In this document: positions 62,981-64,000 of the stretch, in pieces
Layout: the number at the start of each line of letters is the position of its first letter
Numbering within the stretch: the first letter of the stretch is position 1
Origin: Kushneria phyllosphaerae
GTDB taxonomy: Bacteria; Pseudomonadota; Gammaproteobacteria; Pseudomonadales; Halomonadaceae
Reading direction: 5' to 3'
Assembly (NCBI RefSeq): GCF_900312995.1
Contig: NZ_ONZI01000005.1
Location: 1-64,000 of the forward strand
DNA: 64,000 bases
Position numbers and translations under genes: made by a program
The notes under the pieces: generated by a model
Told to the model about the DNA's origin: nothing
The model's database searches: none
Seen by the model: only the letters and a program-made list of their open reading frames with translations

Positions 62981-64000
62981 ATGTCCAAGCGTGACTATTA
63001 TGAGGTCCTCGGCGTCGAGCGCGGCGCCGACGACAAGGAAATCAAGAAGGCCTATCGTCGCCTGGCACAGAAGTATCATCCCGATCGTAACCCTGATGAT
63101 GAGACGGCGGCCGAGAAGTTTCGTGAGGTCTCTGACGCTTATGAAGTATTAGCCGACGGTGACAAGCGGGCGGCCTATGACCAGTTCGGCCATGCCGGCG
63201 TTGATGGTCAGGGCGGCGGCTTTGGCGGCGGTGGCTTTGGTGGGGCCGGCGGTGCAGGCGGTTTCAGCGATATCTTCGGCGACGTGTTCGGCGACATCTT
63301 CGGGGGTGCCGGTGGACGGCGCGGCCCAGGCGGTGCCGCGCGTGGCAGTGATCTGCGTTACAACCTGGAAATCGATCTGGAAGAGGCCGTTGCCGGCACG
63401 ACGGTCGATATTCGCGTGCCGCGCCTGGTGGAATGCGATCGCTGTCACGGTGATTGCGCCGAACCCGGTACCAGCAAGCGCACCTGCTCCACCTGTAACG
63501 GCATGGGTCAGGTTCGCATGCAGCAGGGCTTTTTTGCCGTGCAGCAGCCCTGCCCGACCTGCCATGGTCAGGGGCAGAGCGTTGATACGCCGTGCCGCAA
63601 GTGCCACGGTGAAGGGCGTGTTCAGGAAACGCGCACCCTGTCGGTCAAGATTCCGCCAGGCGTCGATACCGGTGACCGCATTCGCCTCAACGGTGAAGGT
63701 GAAGCCGGCGTTAACGGTGGCCCGGCAGGCGATCTTTATGTGCAGGTGGCCATCAAGGCCCATGCCATCTTCGAGCGCGACGGGCGCGATCTCTACTGCG
63801 AAGTGCCCATCAATTTTGTGGACGCCACCCTCGGTGGTGAGCTTGAAGTGCCGACGCTTGAAGGTCGCGTCAAGCTGCGCATTCCGCCCGAGACCCAGAC
63901 CGGCAAGCTTTTCAGGTTGCGTGGCAAGGGCGTCAAGCCGGTACGTGGCGGCGCACCAGGCGATCTGATGTGCAAGGTGGTACTGGAAACGCCAGTCAAT
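62981..64000 (+). CDS. dnaJ: Chaperone DnaJ (Hsp40), 3' end outside the window
   Basis: 340 codons are visible from the ATG at 62981, preceded by CGGAGG. J domain with HPD at 33-35, Gly/Phe-rich linker (about 75-110), four CxxCxGxG zinc repeats, and the first C-terminal domain. The first zinc repeat reads CDRCHGDC, with Cys in place of the last Gly. The frame is open at the window end, so the gene is complete up to there. Confidence 0.97.
   Translation, partial: MSKRDYYEVLGVERGADDKEIKKAYRRLAQKYHPDRNPDDETAAEKFREVSDAYEVLADGDKRAAYDQFGHAGVDGQGGGFGGGGFGGAGGAGGFSDIFGDVFGDIFGGAGGRRGPGGAARGSDLRYNLEIDLEEAVAGTTVDIRVPRLVECDRCHGDCAEPGTSKRTCSTCNGMGQVRMQQGFFAVQQPCPTCHGQGQSVDTPCRKCHGEGRVQETRTLSVKIPPGVDTGDRIRLNGEGEAGVNGGPAGDLYVQVAIKAHAIFERDGRDLYCEVPINFVDATLGGELEVPTLEGRVKLRIPPETQTGKLFRLRGKGVKPVRGGAPGDLMCKVVLETPVN

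Overview
The window is about 64 kb of a gammaproteobacterial chromosome, moderately GC-rich, most likely from the Halomonadaceae (Halomonas/Kushneria-like). That placement is an inference from gene content and order (hisBHAF next to asmA-mutY-yggX; smpB-ratA-rnfH-bamE-fur-recN-grpE-dnaK-dnaJ) and overall protein character; no database search was possible.

Left chromosomal part (1-21,600). It opens with the 3' end of a 5S rRNA and its terminator. Then come hisC, an alkaline-phosphatase-superfamily membrane protein, an Old Yellow Enzyme reductase, an NlpE-like lipoprotein, radA, the selenium pair selD-mnmH, a class I glutamine amidotransferase, an alkyltransferase-like protein, a YjaG-family protein, the minus-strand hisBHAF cluster, asmA, mutY, yggX, three tRNAs (Phe, Gln, Thr), a cold-shock gene with a long leader, a Yip1-type membrane protein, an unknown membrane-anchored protein and a TupA-like ATP-grasp protein.

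Prophage (about 21,627-55,322). A complete-looking P2-like (Peduovirus-type) prophage sits in the 3' end of ssrA (tmRNA). A 33-bp perfect direct repeat marks both ends. From the left: integrase, excisionase-like protein, small early genes, a P2 gpA-type rolling-circle initiator, an Ogr-type zinc-finger late activator, and a self-cleaving S24 repressor facing the early operon across two palindromic operators. Then comes a cargo block: two related membrane proteins, a LexA-box-controlled S24-like protein lacking catalytic residues, an ArsR-type regulator and an AT-rich C5-methyltransferase/NotI-like restriction pair. The late genes follow in P2 order: D, U, T, E/E' (with a T-TTT-TTG slippery site), FII, FI, fibre assembly gene, fibre, I, J, W, V, S, R, Rz1/Rz, lysozyme, two holin-like genes, X, L, M, N, O, then P and Q divergently, plus a HAD-like gene. 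Three copies of a 19-nt TGTAA-N9-TTACA element stand exactly where P2 keeps its late promoters and are the likely Ogr sites. The tail sheath gene has an apparent in-frame deletion of about 80 codons. An AT-rich unknown gene occupies the position of P2 fun(Z), a known lysogenic-conversion spot, and is the best candidate for an undescribed phage-exclusion function.

Right chromosomal part (55,290-64,000). The reconstituted ssrA and smpB, ratA-rnfH, bamE, fur, recN (with LexA boxes), grpE, dnaK (with sigma-32-like promoters) and a dnaJ cut by the window end.

Start codons were often moved inward from the longest open frame on the basis of ribosome binding sites, overlaps and family N-termini; where this was done it is stated.
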